From CAVTJL01 sp963828215 (GTDB lineage: Bacteria; Pseudomonadota; Alphaproteobacteria; Geminicoccales; Geminicoccaceae), in NCBI GenBank assembly GCA_963828215.1, contig CAWHFO010000003.1:1-64000 (forward strand): DNA of 64,000 bases. Direction: 5' to 3'. Below are positions 47,329 to 56,613 of this stretch, in pieces. Within the stretch, counting starts at the first letter, position 1. The number at the start of each line of letters is the position of its first letter. Below the pieces are notes generated by a model. It did no database searches. It saw nothing but the letters and a program-made list of their open reading frames with translations, and was not told where the DNA came from. The position numbers were made by a program, and so were the translations under genes.

Positions 47329-47899
47329 TTGAGCACAGAGCAGGAATGGAGCGGGGGCGGCGGCGCCAGGCCGGAGGAACGCGGGCGGCAGTCTGCCGAC
47401 GCGGCCGAGACCACGGCCGACGAGCTGCGGCGCCGCGCCTCGGACGCCGGCGAGCGGGTTCGCGAGGAAGCCCAGGTGGCCGCCGAGGGGGTGCGCTCGC
47501 GCGCCGAGCGGGGGCGGCGGGAGATCGCCTCGGAGGTGGGCACGGTCGTCCACCATCTCCAGGAGTTCGGCCTCGGAGCTGCGCCAGCAGGATGCTTGGC
47601 TCGCCAGCCTCGTCGACCGCGGCGCGCGCGAGCTGGGCGGGCTCGCCCGCTCGCTCGAGGACCGCGATCTCGGCGACATGGTGACCTCGCTCGACCGTTT
47701 CGCGCGCCGCCAGCCCGGTCTCTTCATGGGGGCGGCGGTGGGGCTGGGTTTTGCGCTGAGCCGCCTCGCCAAGAGCACCTCCGAGGGGCGGGCGTCTCCT
47801 GCTCCGAGCCGGGCGAATGCCCCCACCACGGCCGGCACGACCGCCCCTGCGATCGGCTCCGCCGCCGGCTACACCGTTGGGCAGGGGGACCTGCCATGA
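47329..47899 (+). CDS. Uncharacterised helical envelope-associated protein (one frameshift)
   Basis: First gene of a four-gene cassette. TTG 47329 follows GGAGAG. A charged amphipathic helix with ADAAETTADELRRRASDAGE-type pattern fills residues 20-85. One extra base near 47585 leads to SELRQQDAWLASLVDRGARELGGL, then a membrane-like helix PGLFMGAAVGLGFALSRLAK (residues ~138-158) and a low-complexity Ala/Pro/Thr tail, about 189 residues in all. The design (coiled helix plus one membrane anchor) resembles the DUF3618 protein two genes downstream. The stop overlaps the next ATG. Confidence 0.6.
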
Positions 47900-48294
47900 T
47901 GGCCGACCAGGACTTCGATCAAAGGCGGCTGGGCGGGCTTCTGCGGAGTGCCGCCACCGATCTCGTCGCCCTGGTGCGCGGCGAGGTGGCGCTGGCCCGC
48001 AGCGAGGCCAAGGACAGCATGCGGCAGGTGGTGACCGCGCTGGTCTCGCTCATTGCCGGCGCGCTCATCGCCTTCGCGGCGCTTCTCGTGCTCCTGGAGG
48101 CGCTGGTCATCGGCCTCAGCCACGTCATGCCGCCCTGGGCGGCCTCGATCCTCGTGGGCGTGGTCGTCGCCATCATCGGTTTCATCCTCATCCGCAAAGG
48201 CGAGACGGACCTGAGCGCGGCCGAGCTGGCGCCGACGCGGACGACCGCGAGCCTCCGCAAGGACGCCAACCTCATCAAGGAGCAGGTGACGTGA
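47896..48294 (+). CDS. Phage-holin-superfamily / YqjE-type membrane protein (DUF1469)
   Basis: About 132 residues. RLGGLLRSAATDLVALVRGEVALARSEAKD is the conserved amphipathic lead. It is followed by two membrane spans, VTALVSLIAGALIAFAALLVLLEALVI and ASILVGVVVAIIGFILI, separated by a short loop, and a basic tail. Despite the name these are chromosomal inner-membrane proteins (E. coli YqjE), not lysis proteins, and are usually next to YqjD/DUF3618 genes as here. It overlaps both neighbours by four bases (ATGA and GTGA). Confidence 0.82.
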   Translation: MMADQDFDQRRLGGLLRSAATDLVALVRGEVALARSEAKDSMRQVVTALVSLIAGALIAFAALLVLLEALVIGLSHVMPPWAASILVGVVVAIIGFILIRKGETDLSAAELAPTRTTASLRKDANLIKEQVT

Positions 48295-49161
48295 CCGCTT
48301 CCGCCGAGACCCTGCGCATCGAGCGCGAGCTTGCAAGAGACCCGACACCGGCTCGACCTGAGCCTCAGCGAGGTACAGATGCGGCTGTCGCCCGGCCGAA
48401 TGGTCGACGAGGCGCTCGTCTACGCCCGCGAGGCCGGGGTCGCCGATTTCGGTCGCAATCTCGGCCGCAGCGTCCGTGACAATCCCCTGCCGGTGGCCCT
48501 GGTGGGCGTCGGGCTCGCCTGGCTGATGGCCGGCGGTCGGCCCGGCACGGCCGGGGCCTCTGCCGGGTCGGCCAGCGGCAACGGCGATGACCTCGCCGGC
48601 CGGGCACGGGCCGCGGCCGCAGCCATGACGCGACGGGCCGGCGAGACCCAGGAGGCCTTCGAGCAGCGCCTCTACGACGCCAAGGCCGGCGTCCTGGGGC
48701 TCAAGCGGAGTGCCGAGGACACGGTTTCCGACTTCCGCGCCCGTGTCGACGCTGGGCTGGAGGAGGCCAGCCGGCACTACGGCCGCCTGCGCGACCAGAC
48801 GGCGGAGGCGCTCCGCGACGGCTCGCGGCGGGCCGGCGAGGCGGCGTCGCAGACCCTCGGCCAGCTCCAGGAGCAGCCCCTGCTGATGGCGGCGCTGGGC
48901 GTCTCGCTCGGCGCAGCGCTCGGGGCCCTCCTGCCGACCACCCAGGTCGAGGACGACCTCATGGGCGAGGCCGGCGACGCGGTGCGCGAGCATGCGGCGG
49001 CGGGCGCCAGCCAGGCCATGGCGGCGGCCGAGCGAGTCGCCGGGCGGGCGGCGGACGCAGCCTGTGACGCGGCCCAGGACGAGGCGCAGGGCGCGGTCGG
49101 GGAGGAGCCAGCCAGGGACGAGCCCATGCCGCCCCCACCCGGCGGCCGGCCGGGGCTCTGA
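48291..49161 (+). CDS. DUF3618-domain protein with long helical, membrane-anchored region (one extra base)
   Basis: GTG 48291 reads MTASAETLRIEREL. An extra T near 48330 (GAGCTTGCAAG for GAGCTGCAAG) separates this from QETRHRLDLSLSEVQMRLSP, the DUF3618 signature. Then come one anchor (LPVALVGVGLAWLMAGG), a long Ala/Arg/Glu-rich helical region with ETQEAFEQRLYDAKAGV, a second hydrophobic segment (LLMAALGVSLGAALGALL) and a glutamate/alanine-rich tail, about 289 residues. Such proteins resemble apolipoprotein-like or ElaB/YqjD ribosome- or membrane-anchoring helices. Function unproven; co-transcribed with the YqjE-type gene. Confidence 0.78.
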
Positions 49162-49232
49162 GCGGCGCCCGATCCGGGCCTTCCCGAAACAGACGGCCCG
49201 TCGCGAGACGGGCCCGGCAGCGAGGCGGGACG

Positions 49233-49307
49233 ATGTACAGCATCTTCTACCTTATCGGCGTCGTCGTCGTCATTCTGGCGGTGCTCTCTCTTCTGGGCCT
49301 TCGCTGA
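49233..49307 (+). CDS. 24-residue membrane peptide
   Basis: ATG 49233 after CGAGGCGGGACG encodes a single hydrophobic helix, MYSIFYLIGVVVVILAVLSL ending GLR, then TGA. A short N-terminus, one strong span and a terminal arginine give a defined orientation. I recall similarly sized MxxIFYIIGV...LGLR peptides downstream of DUF3618 genes in alphaproteobacteria, so it is likely real and part of the cassette. Function unknown; perhaps a membrane-protein partner of the YqjE/DUF3618 pair. Confidence 0.6.
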   Translation: MYSIFYLIGVVVVILAVLSLLGLR

Positions 49308-49438
49308 TTGCCAGAGCGGCCATCCGTGGAGGCGACCTTGTTGCCCGCCTCGGGACGGCGCGCTAGGGTCGCGCGCCCTGCGTCGGCCGGCGTCGGCCGG
49401 GCCGGCTGGGGGAGATCCCGAGGCGGGCATCGAGCACG

Positions 49439-49897
49439 GTGGCGAGCGGAACTCGACGACAGCTTCTGCGGGCGGAGGAGCAGGCGGCCCATTTCGGGCG
49501 CACGCGCAGCGATCATCGCACCGAGATCGCCGAGGACTATGTCGAGCTGATCGCCGACCTCATCGACTGCATGGGCGAGGCCCGGGTCGTCGATCTGGCG
49601 GGCCGGCTGGGCGTCACCAACGCCACGGTCAACAACACGGTGAGCCGCCTGCAGCGCGAGGGCCTGGTGCGCTCCGAGCCTTACCGAGCCATCTTCCTGA
49701 CGGAGGCCGGCCGGGAGCTCGCGCGTCACTGCCGCGAGCGGCACAAGATCGTCGTCGAGTTCCTGAAGGCGCTCGGCGTGGGCGACGCCACGGCCGCCAA
49801 GGATGCCGAGGGCATCGAGCATCATGTGAGCCGGGAGACGCTGGACGCCTTCGCCCGGCTGACGCGCTCGGGCCGGGTGCCGATCAAGCCAGGGTGA
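49439..49897 (+). CDS. mntR: Manganese-responsive transcriptional regulator MntR (DtxR family)
   Basis: About 152 residues. The winged helix-turn-helix IAEDYVELIADLIDCMGEARVVDLAGRLGVTNATVNNTVSRLQREGL (residues ~35-80) and the dimer/metal domain with YRAIFLTEAGRELARHCRERHKIVVEFLKALGV, DAEGIEHHVSRETL provide the D, E, E, H, H ligands of MntR. In proteobacteria it represses mntH and similar genes when Mn2+ is plentiful. GTG 49439 is the only start that leaves the N-terminus intact; no strong ribosome site is evident. Its 3' end overlaps the converging PIG-L gene by 14 bases. No Mn transporter is in the window. Confidence 0.88.
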   Translation: MASGTRRQLLRAEEQAAHFGRTRSDHRTEIAEDYVELIADLIDCMGEARVVDLAGRLGVTNATVNNTVSRLQREGLVRSEPYRAIFLTEAGRELARHCRERHKIVVEFLKALGVGDATAAKDAEGIEHHVSRETLDAFARLTRSGRVPIKPG

Positions 49898-50537
49898 GCT
49901 TCCGCGCGACGAAGGCCTCGGCGAAGCGCGACGGTGCCGCGCATTCGAGACCGCGCAGGCGGGCGAGCCCGCGGAAGGTGTCGGCATCGAACCATTGCCG
50001 CGAGCGCTGCGAGCCGAAATGGGCCTCCAGCAGGGCGACCTTCTGCGCGATCAGCGGCTCGTCGAGCGGGACGTAGAGGTTGGGCGTCTCGAGCTCGCCG
50101 TCATATTTGGGGATCTCGTACTCGAGGATCAGATGGTCGCGGAAGGTGTTCCAGGTGAGCTGGCAGACCTCCCGGTGGTCCTGGTGCCGGTCGTCGCGGG
50201 CATGGGTGAGGACGACGTCCGGGGCGGGTCCCTGCTTGAGGGTCTCGAACCACTCCTTGAGCGCGCCGCCCACATAGGGAAAATGCCCGTCACGGAAGTC
50301 CATGACCTCGACCCGGGCATCGCTTGCTCCGGCGAGGAAGGCGGCGGCGCTGGCACGGGCCTCCTGGACGCGGTCGCCCCGGGCCGAGAGCACGCACCAG
50401 ACGGCCTCCAGGCGCACGCCCCGAGCCTGGAGCCACAGAATCGTGCCGCCACAGCCGATCTCGATATCGTCGGCGTGGGCGCCCAGGCAGAGGAGGCGGA
50501 GCGGCTGGCCGGGCGCCGCCAGCCCGAGGCCCCTCAC
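49884..50537 (-). CDS. PIG-L/LmbE family N-acetyl-sugar deacetylase
   Basis: About 217 residues, last gene of the minus-strand polysaccharide run. The metal-binding loop LCLGAHADDIEIGCGGTI (H-x-D-D) and the distal THARDDRHQDHREV (H-x2-H) are the PIG-L zinc motif. It probably removes an acetyl group from an amino sugar within surface polysaccharide assembly. GTG 50537 overlaps the nucleotidyltransferase stop by four bases (GTGA), the usual coupling. The frame continues upstream into other genes by chance, but only this start fits the family. Confidence 0.88.
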   Translation of the reverse strand: MRGLGLAAPGQPLRLLCLGAHADDIEIGCGGTILWLQARGVRLEAVWCVLSARGDRVQEARASAAAFLAGASDARVEVMDFRDGHFPYVGGALKEWFETLKQGPAPDVVLTHARDDRHQDHREVCQLTWNTFRDHLILEYEIPKYDGELETPNLYVPLDEPLIAQKVALLEAHFGSQRSRQWFDADTFRGLARLRGLECAAPSRFAEAFVARKLTLA

Positions 50538-51325
50538 GGGGGATTGCCCTCGCGGGTCCAGGGCAGCCAGGGCGTGTGGCCCTTCTCGAACATCTCCTCG
50601 AGGATCATCTTGTCCTTGAGGGTGTCCATCGAGGCCCAGAAGCCCCGATGCTTGTAGGCGAGCAGCTGGCCGGCCGCGATCAGGCGGTTGAACGGCTCGA
50701 CGACCAGCTCCTCGCCCGCATAGATGTAGTCGAAGATGGCGCGGCGGAAGATGAAGAAGCCGCCATTGATCCAGATCTCCGACTGATGGCTCGTCGTGAT
50801 GCTGAGCACCACGCCCTCGGGATCGACATTGAGGAGGTGGTAGCTGAAATTGGGCTGGACGGCGACGAACGCGGCGACCTTGCCGGAGCGCTCGAACCAC
50901 CTGGTCATCTCGTCGAGCGGCAGGTCGCAAAGGCCGTCGCTGTAGTTGGCGAGGAAGATCTCCTCGTCCTCGAGCGCCTTGCTCACGGCGAGGAGGCGCT
51001 CGCCGATGTTGCGCCACATGCCGGTGTCGACCAGCGAGACCCGCCAGTCCTCCTCCTGCTCGCCCAGCACGTCGACGCGCCGGCCGAAGTCCGAGACCAC
51101 GCAGTCGCGATGCATGGACGGCCGGTAGTTGAGGAAAAACTCCTTGATCACGTTGCCCTTGAACCCCAGGCACAGGATGAAGTCGTGATGGCCGAAGTGG
51201 CGATAGTACTGGATGAGGTGCCAGAGGATGGGCTGGTTGCCCACCGGCACCATCGGCTTCGGGACATTCTCTGAATAGTCGCGGATGCGGGTGCCGAGGC
51301 CGCCGCAGAACATGACCACCTTCAT
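50534..51325 (-). CDS. Sugar-1-phosphate nucleotidyltransferase (RfbF-like)
   Basis: About 263 residues. The signature VVMFCGGLGTRIRDYSENVPKPMVPVGNQP (nucleotide loop with catalytic arginine and lysine) opens the protein, followed by HDFILCLGFKGNVIKEFFLN, IFLANYSDGLCDLPLDEM and WINGGFFIFRR. It is closest in pattern to glucose-1-phosphate cytidylyltransferases, which make CDP-glucose for branched or deoxy sugars. It overlaps the upstream C-methyltransferase stop by four bases and the PIG-L start by four, so all three are one operon. Confidence 0.9.
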   Translation of the reverse strand: MKVVMFCGGLGTRIRDYSENVPKPMVPVGNQPILWHLIQYYRHFGHHDFILCLGFKGNVIKEFFLNYRPSMHRDCVVSDFGRRVDVLGEQEEDWRVSLVDTGMWRNIGERLLAVSKALEDEEIFLANYSDGLCDLPLDEMTRWFERSGKVAAFVAVQPNFSYHLLNVDPEGVVLSITTSHQSEIWINGGFFIFRRAIFDYIYAGEELVVEPFNRLIAAGQLLAYKHRGFWASMDTLKDKMILEEMFEKGHTPWLPWTREGNPP

Positions 51326-52585
51326 GCGGCGAGCCTCCTTGGGTCGATCACCTCGACCTCCGGGATCGGGATGACGAACCGGCATCCCCAGTCGGCGACA
51401 TGGCGCATCTGCTGCATGATCTCGCTCTTGAGGTTCCACGGCAGGATGAGGATCAGGTCGGGCCTCGTCAGGTCGATCCTGTCCGGCGGGAAGATCGGGA
51501 TGTGGGTGCCGGGCGTGAAGCGGCCGTGCTTATAGGGATTGCGGTCCACGACATAGTCGAGAAAGTCGGTTCGTATGCCGCAATAGTTGAGGAGCGTGTT
51601 GCCCTTGCCCGGTGCCCCGTAGCCCGCGATGCGCTGGCCGGCGCGCTTGGCCTCGATCAGGAACGCCAGCAGCTTGTGCTTGGTGTCGGCGACGCGCGCG
51701 CCGAACCGGGCATAGCCGGCCGGATCGGCGAGGCCCGCCTCGGTCTCGACACTCGCGCAGCTGCGTCACTGCCGGGCTCGGGGCCGGGCCCTCTGCGTCG
51801 GCCCGGCGGAGAAAGATCCTGAGCGATCCGCCATGGGTCGGCAGCTCCTGGACATCGTAGAGGAGGAGGCCGTGCGCGGCGGCGATCCGCTCGGCCGCCA
51901 GCAGCGAGAAGTACGAGAAGTGCTCATGGTAGATCTGGTCGAACTGGTTGCCCTGGAGGGTCCGCAGCAGATGCGGGAACTCGAGCGTCGCCGTGCCGCC
52001 AGGCTGGAGCAGGATCCGGATGCCGCCCACGAAGTCGTTGATGTCCGGGACCTGGGCCAGGACATTGTTGCCGACCACGAGATCCGCGGCGGTACCTTCG
52101 GCCACCAGCTGCTGCGCCAGCTCGCGGCCGAAGAACGCGACCCGGGTCGGCACGCCCCGCGCCGTCGCCGCGGCCGCGACGTTCGCCGCCGGCTCGACGC
52201 CGAGCGACGGGATGCCCTGCCGCACGAAGTGCTGGAGAAGATAGCCGTCGTTGCTGGCCAGCTCGACGACCCGGCTCCCTCCGTGCAGGCCCAGCCGGGC
52301 GGTCATGGCCTTCGCATAGAGCTCGGCGTGGCGGACCCAGCTGTCGGAGAAGGACGAGAAATAGGCGTACTCGGTGAAGATGTCGGTCGGGCTCACATAT
52401 TCGCGGAGCTGGACGAGGAGGCAGGAAGGACAGACGCGGACATCGAGCGGATAGAAGGGCTCCATCCGATCGAGCTGCTCTGCCGAAAGAAAGCTCTCGC
52501 AGAGGGGGGACATGCCGAGATCGACCAAGCCGTGAGAAAGCGGCGTCCCGCAGAACCGACACGCAGACCTGGCACTCGAAGGCAT
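51322..52585 (-). CDS. Sugar C-methyltransferase-type SAM protein (NovU/TylC3-like; one extra base)
   Basis: About 420 residues after removing one base near 51765. The N-terminal zinc-type segment is ACRFCGTPLSHGLVDLG and RVCPSCLLVQL, followed by YVSPTDIFTEYAYFSSFSDS. The SAM fold has VVELASNDGYLLQHFVRQG and LVVGNNVLAQVPDINDFV, with YHEHFSYFSL in the active region and a C-terminal domain GYGAPGKGNTLLNY, IPIFPPDRIDLTRPDLILILPWNL. Relatives C-methylate deoxy-keto-sugars. With the CDP-sugar transferase and a nearby epimerase, a branched-chain or methylated sugar of the surface polymer is plausible. Confidence 0.88.
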
Positions 52586-52641
52586 GACGGCATCGCTCCA
52601 GCCCAAGGTGACCCAGACGATAGGTGTCCGGCCCGAGCCGG

Positions 52642-54141
52642 TCAAACGCGTGCGCGGCCGAGGCGCAGCCGGGGAAGCCGCCACCCACCGACGCGGGCGG
52701 CAAGCGAGGCCGGCAGGAACGGCTCGATGTCGGCCACGCCGACGACCCCGAGGACGAAGAAGAGGCCGAGGCCGACCAGCCCGAGGAGGGCGAGCTCGAG
52801 CAGCAGGAGCAGGCCTTCCGCGTGCAGCAGAACCGAAGGCACCGTGACCAGGGCCGTCACGAGCGCGATGCGCAGCACGATCGACGGCCGCGCGAGCGGC
52901 CCGACCAGCCGATGGACGGCGATGCCCGCGACCAGGGCCGCCGCCCCCGTCGCCGCGAGCGCCCCGTAGGCGGCGCCCATGGCGCCGAAGCCGAGCACGA
53001 GAACGGCATCGACGCCGATCGCCAGCGGCACCAGGACAAGCGTCAGGACTGCTGCGATGCCCGAGCGGCCGGCACCCATCAGGACGACGCCCAGGGTCAG
53101 GAAAAAGGTGAGGAAGAAGCCCTGGGCGATGATCAGGACGGCGAGGAACGGGCCGCCATCGGCGAAGCTGCTCGAGAACAGAAGGGCGATCAGCGCCCGG
53201 GCGTTGACCGCGACCAGCGCGCAGGCGGGCAGCAGGATCATCAGCATGAAGCGCATGGCGCCTTCCAGCGCGCGCTCGGCGGCCGGCCGGTTGCCGATGC
53301 CGATCGCCGCCGCGATCGAGGGCAGAAGCGGCGCCGAGACCGAGTTGGCGATGAAGTTCGGCATCCGGGCGATGGTGCCTGCCGCCACGTAGAAGCCCAT
53401 CGTCGCCTTGGTGCTCGCCGCCCCGAGGGCGCCCAGGACCCAGAGATCGAGGATCGGCAGGATCTGCGTGCCGACCGCGACGGCCGCCATGGCCGGCGCC
53501 AGGCGCAGGATCGGCCGGGCCTTCTCGAGCGTCGCGCGGAAGGGCGCCCTGCCGACGGCCCAGACCGCGTAGGCGAGGCCGGCGACCGACACGACCACGT
53601 TGACCACCAGGGCACCGGCGGCGGTGGCGCCGATCGCGACCAGGATCAGCACGCCGACGACGCGGGTGGCGCCGTAGATCGCGAGCGACGCGCTCTCGTG
53701 GAGGAAGGCGCGCCGACCGTTCAGGATGTGGAAGAGGGTCACGTACAGACCGTAAACCGGGATGTCGAGCGCGGCGATGCGGAACAGGCGGGCGCCGTCG
53801 TGAACGCCGAACAGGGCACCGAGCGCGGGTGCTCCCGCCAGCACGGCCACGAAGAGCAGCGCGTAGGAGGCGACCGAGAGGGTGAGCCCCGTCGCCTCGG
53901 TCGAAGGCTCCGAAAGCCCCGTGTCCGCGATCAGCTTGCCCATCGCCTGGCCGATCCCGGCGCGGCCGAGCAGCTCGACGACCACCAGGAAGGAGTAGAC
54001 GATGCCGTAGACGCCGTAGGCCGCGGGGCCCAGCCACCGGGCGAGGATCACCGTCGAGAGGTAGCTGCACAGCATCAGCACGAGCTGCGCGCCCAGATGG
54101 AATGCGGTGCCGTGCACGGCCTTGCGCGTGATGTCCGACAT
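52642..54141 (-). CDS. Lipid-linked oligosaccharide flippase (Wzx / MurJ-like polysaccharide transporter)
   Basis: About 499 residues, mostly membrane-embedded, with 12-14 apparent spans. It starts TRKAVHGTAFHLGAQLVLML and YLSTVILARWLGPAAYGVYGIVYSFL, the usual polysaccharide-biosynthesis opening. It is followed by repeated pairs of hydrophobic helices to a final VTALVTVPSVLLHAEGLLLLLELALLGL. It moves repeat units of O-antigen or exopolysaccharide across the inner membrane. It lies upstream of the methyltransferase, nucleotidyltransferase and PIG-L genes on the same strand, 56 bases from the first. Confidence 0.85.
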   Translation of the reverse strand: MSDITRKAVHGTAFHLGAQLVLMLCSYLSTVILARWLGPAAYGVYGIVYSFLVVVELLGRAGIGQAMGKLIADTGLSEPSTEATGLTLSVASYALLFVAVLAGAPALGALFGVHDGARLFRIAALDIPVYGLYVTLFHILNGRRAFLHESASLAIYGATRVVGVLILVAIGATAAGALVVNVVVSVAGLAYAVWAVGRAPFRATLEKARPILRLAPAMAAVAVGTQILPILDLWVLGALGAASTKATMGFYVAAGTIARMPNFIANSVSAPLLPSIAAAIGIGNRPAAERALEGAMRFMLMILLPACALVAVNARALIALLFSSSFADGGPFLAVLIIAQGFFLTFFLTLGVVLMGAGRSGIAAVLTLVLVPLAIGVDAVLVLGFGAMGAAYGALAATGAAALVAGIAVHRLVGPLARPSIVLRIALVTALVTVPSVLLHAEGLLLLLELALLGLVGLGLFFVLGVVGVADIEPFLPASLAARVGGWRLPRLRLGRARV

Positions 54142-54376
54142 GAGCCGAATGGGTTCTCGCTGGGCGTCGGGTGGGCGCCGCCAAGCCCGGGTGGCGGACG
54201 GCTGGCCATGGCTAGCGGTTGGCGCGGCGTGCCGCAACCGTCGGAGCGTGCCTCGCGACCCCGGGATGTACCCCGCGGGCGTCTTAACCCTGTCTCCGGG
54301 GCTGACAAGCACGGGCCCTCCCTTCTAGAACCGGGGCGCCGGCCGTGCGGCCGGCAGGACCTCGGGAGCGGGCGCG

Positions 54377-55417
54377 ATGCGGGTGATGGTGACGGGTCAC
54401 GAGGGCTATATCGGCGCCGTTCTGGTGCCGATGCTGCGCGCCGCGGGCCACGAGGTCCTGGGCCTGGACTGTGGTCTCTACCGAGGGGCCGAGGTGGCGG
54501 CGCTGGACAGGGTCCCGGCGCTCGACCGCGACCTGCGCGACGTCGAGCCGCGCGACCTGGACGGGATCGACGCGATCATCCACCTGGCCGCCCTCTCCAA
54601 CGACCCGCTGGGCGACCTCGACCCGCGGCTGACTTACGAGGTCAACCACGAGGCCACGGTGCGCCTCGCCGAGATCGCGCAGCGACGGGGCGTCGGCCGG
54701 TTCCTCTTCGCCTCGAGCTGCAGCGTCTACGGGGTCGAGGGCGGCGGGCTCGCCGACGAGACGAGCCCGCTCTCGCCGCTCACGCCCTACGCCGAGACCA
54801 AGATCATGGTCGAGCGGGACGTCGGCCGGCTGGCCGGCCCGGGGTTCTGCCCGACCTATCTGCGCTGCGCCACGGCCTATGGCGTGTCGCCCATGCAGCG
54901 CTTCGACATCGTCCTGCCCAATCTGGTCGGGCACGCGGTGACGACCGGCAAGGTGCTGCTGCGCACCGACGGCACCTCCTGGCGGCCGCTCGTGCACATC
55001 CGGGACATCGGGACGACCTATCTCGAGCTCCTGAAGGCGCCGGCGGCGGCCATCTCGAACCAGGCCTTCAATGTCGGACGGACGAGCGAGAATCACCGCA
55101 TTCGGGACATCGCGGCCCATGTGGTCGAGGCGGTGCCCGGCTCGAGCCTCGCCTTCGCGGAGGGCGCCTCTGCGGACAAGCGCTCCTACCGGGTCAGCAG
55201 CGAGAAGCTGGCGGGCACGGTGCCGGCGCTCCGGCTGACCTGGGACTCTGCCGCCGGAGCCAGGGAGATGTACGAGGCCATGGCCGGCGGCTATTTCGGC
55301 GACCAGCCCTTCGAGGGCCCACGCTTCATACGCCTGAAGCACATCAAGGCGCGGCTGGCGGCCGGCAGCCTGACCGACGACCTCCGCGCCGCCGGGCCCC
55401 GCCGCGCCGTCGCCTGA
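54377..55417 (+). CDS. NAD-dependent epimerase/dehydratase (sugar nucleotide)
   Basis: About 346 residues. The Rossmann start MRVMVTGHEGYIGAVLVPML (G-x-x-G-x-x-G), HLAALSNDPLGD, FASSCSVYG with the catalytic serine, PYAETKIMVERD (Y-x-x-x-K) and RPLVHIRDIGTTYLELL are all in place. It belongs to the extended SDR sugar-nucleotide group and could be a UDP/CDP-sugar epimerase or dehydratase-reductase. It is divergent from the flippase operon. Upstream of it, 54338-54355 is a nearly perfect inverted repeat GCCGGCCG-TG-CGGCCGGC that may influence expression. Confidence 0.9.
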   Translation: MRVMVTGHEGYIGAVLVPMLRAAGHEVLGLDCGLYRGAEVAALDRVPALDRDLRDVEPRDLDGIDAIIHLAALSNDPLGDLDPRLTYEVNHEATVRLAEIAQRRGVGRFLFASSCSVYGVEGGGLADETSPLSPLTPYAETKIMVERDVGRLAGPGFCPTYLRCATAYGVSPMQRFDIVLPNLVGHAVTTGKVLLRTDGTSWRPLVHIRDIGTTYLELLKAPAAAISNQAFNVGRTSENHRIRDIAAHVVEAVPGSSLAFAEGASADKRSYRVSSEKLAGTVPALRLTWDSAAGAREMYEAMAGGYFGDQPFEGPRFIRLKHIKARLAAGSLTDDLRAAGPRRAVA

Positions 55418-55468
55418 GGGGCGGGGCAGAGCCGGCTTGCCCCGGCCCCGATCCCGCCCCGGCGTCGC

Positions 55469-56380
55469 TCAGGCCGCCGCGGCGACCTGCGGTGCCGGAT
55501 GCGCCCGGCGAACGTCGAACAGCTTCAGGTCGAGCGGCTTCAGGTCGGCCACGCGCAGGAAGTCGCCGAGCGTCGTGCCCGTCGCCTCGCTGTCCGGGTT
55601 GGGGCCGCCGCGCCCGCTCTGCAGATCGCCGAGGTCGACCGTCCTGAAGTCGATGCTGAAGCGGGTCTTGCCGGCGCGGTTCGGCGCGGTCGCGTGGAGG
55701 TGGCAGCCCGAGAAGACCATGACGTCGCCGCCGCGCCCGGCGATCCGGAACTCGCCCGCCGTGTCGATCGGCGCTTTCGGCAGCGGGTGCGGCCGGGGAT
55801 CCGATTTGATGTGCTGGGCGGCCTGCTGACGAGCGTTCTGGACCCAGTCGTCATAATCGAAGCCGGCCGAGCCGTTCGGCACCGCCTCCCGAAAATAGCG
55901 CGGGAACATGGACATCGCGCACTCGGGCGGGATGTCGAAGACCGGCAGCCAGAAGTTCACGAGCGCGATCGGGTGGGCGTACCAAGTGTCGCGGTGGGCC
56001 TTGTAGGCGTAGCTCACGCCAGAGGTCAGGAAGTCGTCGCTCGGGACGACACGCAGGCGGGGCAGGTCATAGTAGGTCCGATCCGGGTCGCAGCCGAACT
56101 CGATCAGGAACTGCTGCATCAGCTCCTTTGTGCTCTGGCCGTTGGTGAAGGACGATTTCAGGGGCCCGGCCCGCCTGATGAACTCCTCGACGGGCATGGC
56201 GTACTGAGCCTTCTCCGGCTCGTGCGGGGCGAAGGCCTCGCGGATCAGGGATCGCGCATGCTCGCAGAGGGCCAGAAGGCCCGGCTGCCCGTTGTAGATG
56301 AGGATATCGCCCTTGAAGACACGCTCCCGCCTCGTCTCGTCGTCGTAGCTGGGATTGAGCTGGATGCCGATCATCGACAT
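55469..56380 (-). CDS. 2-oxoglutarate/Fe(II)-dependent oxygenase-like protein
   Basis: About 303 residues. A facial-triad pattern can be read: AYKAHRDTWYAHP near residue 132 (H-x-D), then VMVFSGCHLHATAPN near 222 (distal histidine) and KTRFSIDFR with the 2-oxoglutarate arginine. The rest (KGDILIYNGQPGLLALCEHARSLIREAF, NGQSTKELMQQFL) resembles unassigned proteins of polysaccharide or secondary-metabolite loci. Placed after the epimerase and before the unknown protein at 56.6 kb, it may hydroxylate a sugar or side chain. ATG 56380 (MSMIGIQ) is preferred; ATG 56401 would add seven residues. Confidence 0.65.
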   Translation of the reverse strand: MSMIGIQLNPSYDDETRRERVFKGDILIYNGQPGLLALCEHARSLIREAFAPHEPEKAQYAMPVEEFIRRAGPLKSSFTNGQSTKELMQQFLIEFGCDPDRTYYDLPRLRVVPSDDFLTSGVSYAYKAHRDTWYAHPIALVNFWLPVFDIPPECAMSMFPRYFREAVPNGSAGFDYDDWVQNARQQAAQHIKSDPRPHPLPKAPIDTAGEFRIAGRGGDVMVFSGCHLHATAPNRAGKTRFSIDFRTVDLGDLQSGRGGPNPDSEATGTTLGDFLRVADLKPLDLKLFDVRRAHPAPQVAAAA

Positions 56381-56613
56381 GCCCCGTCGGCCGAATGGCA
56401 CAGTGTCACCAGATCACGCTCGTGGCGCGGTTGTAGCCCATATGAGGCCATGCGCCTCGGCTCGCTAGCTTGGCCCCCAGGGCGGCCGATGTCCCGGCAG
56501 CACGCTGTTAGCTGAGTAGTGACGCACCGTCGCGGGCTTGTCTAGAGCTTCGCGAGAGTTTATCTAGGGCGTCGCAACGCGTCCGCCATCCCCGGCTACG
56601 CCTCCGGGGCGGG

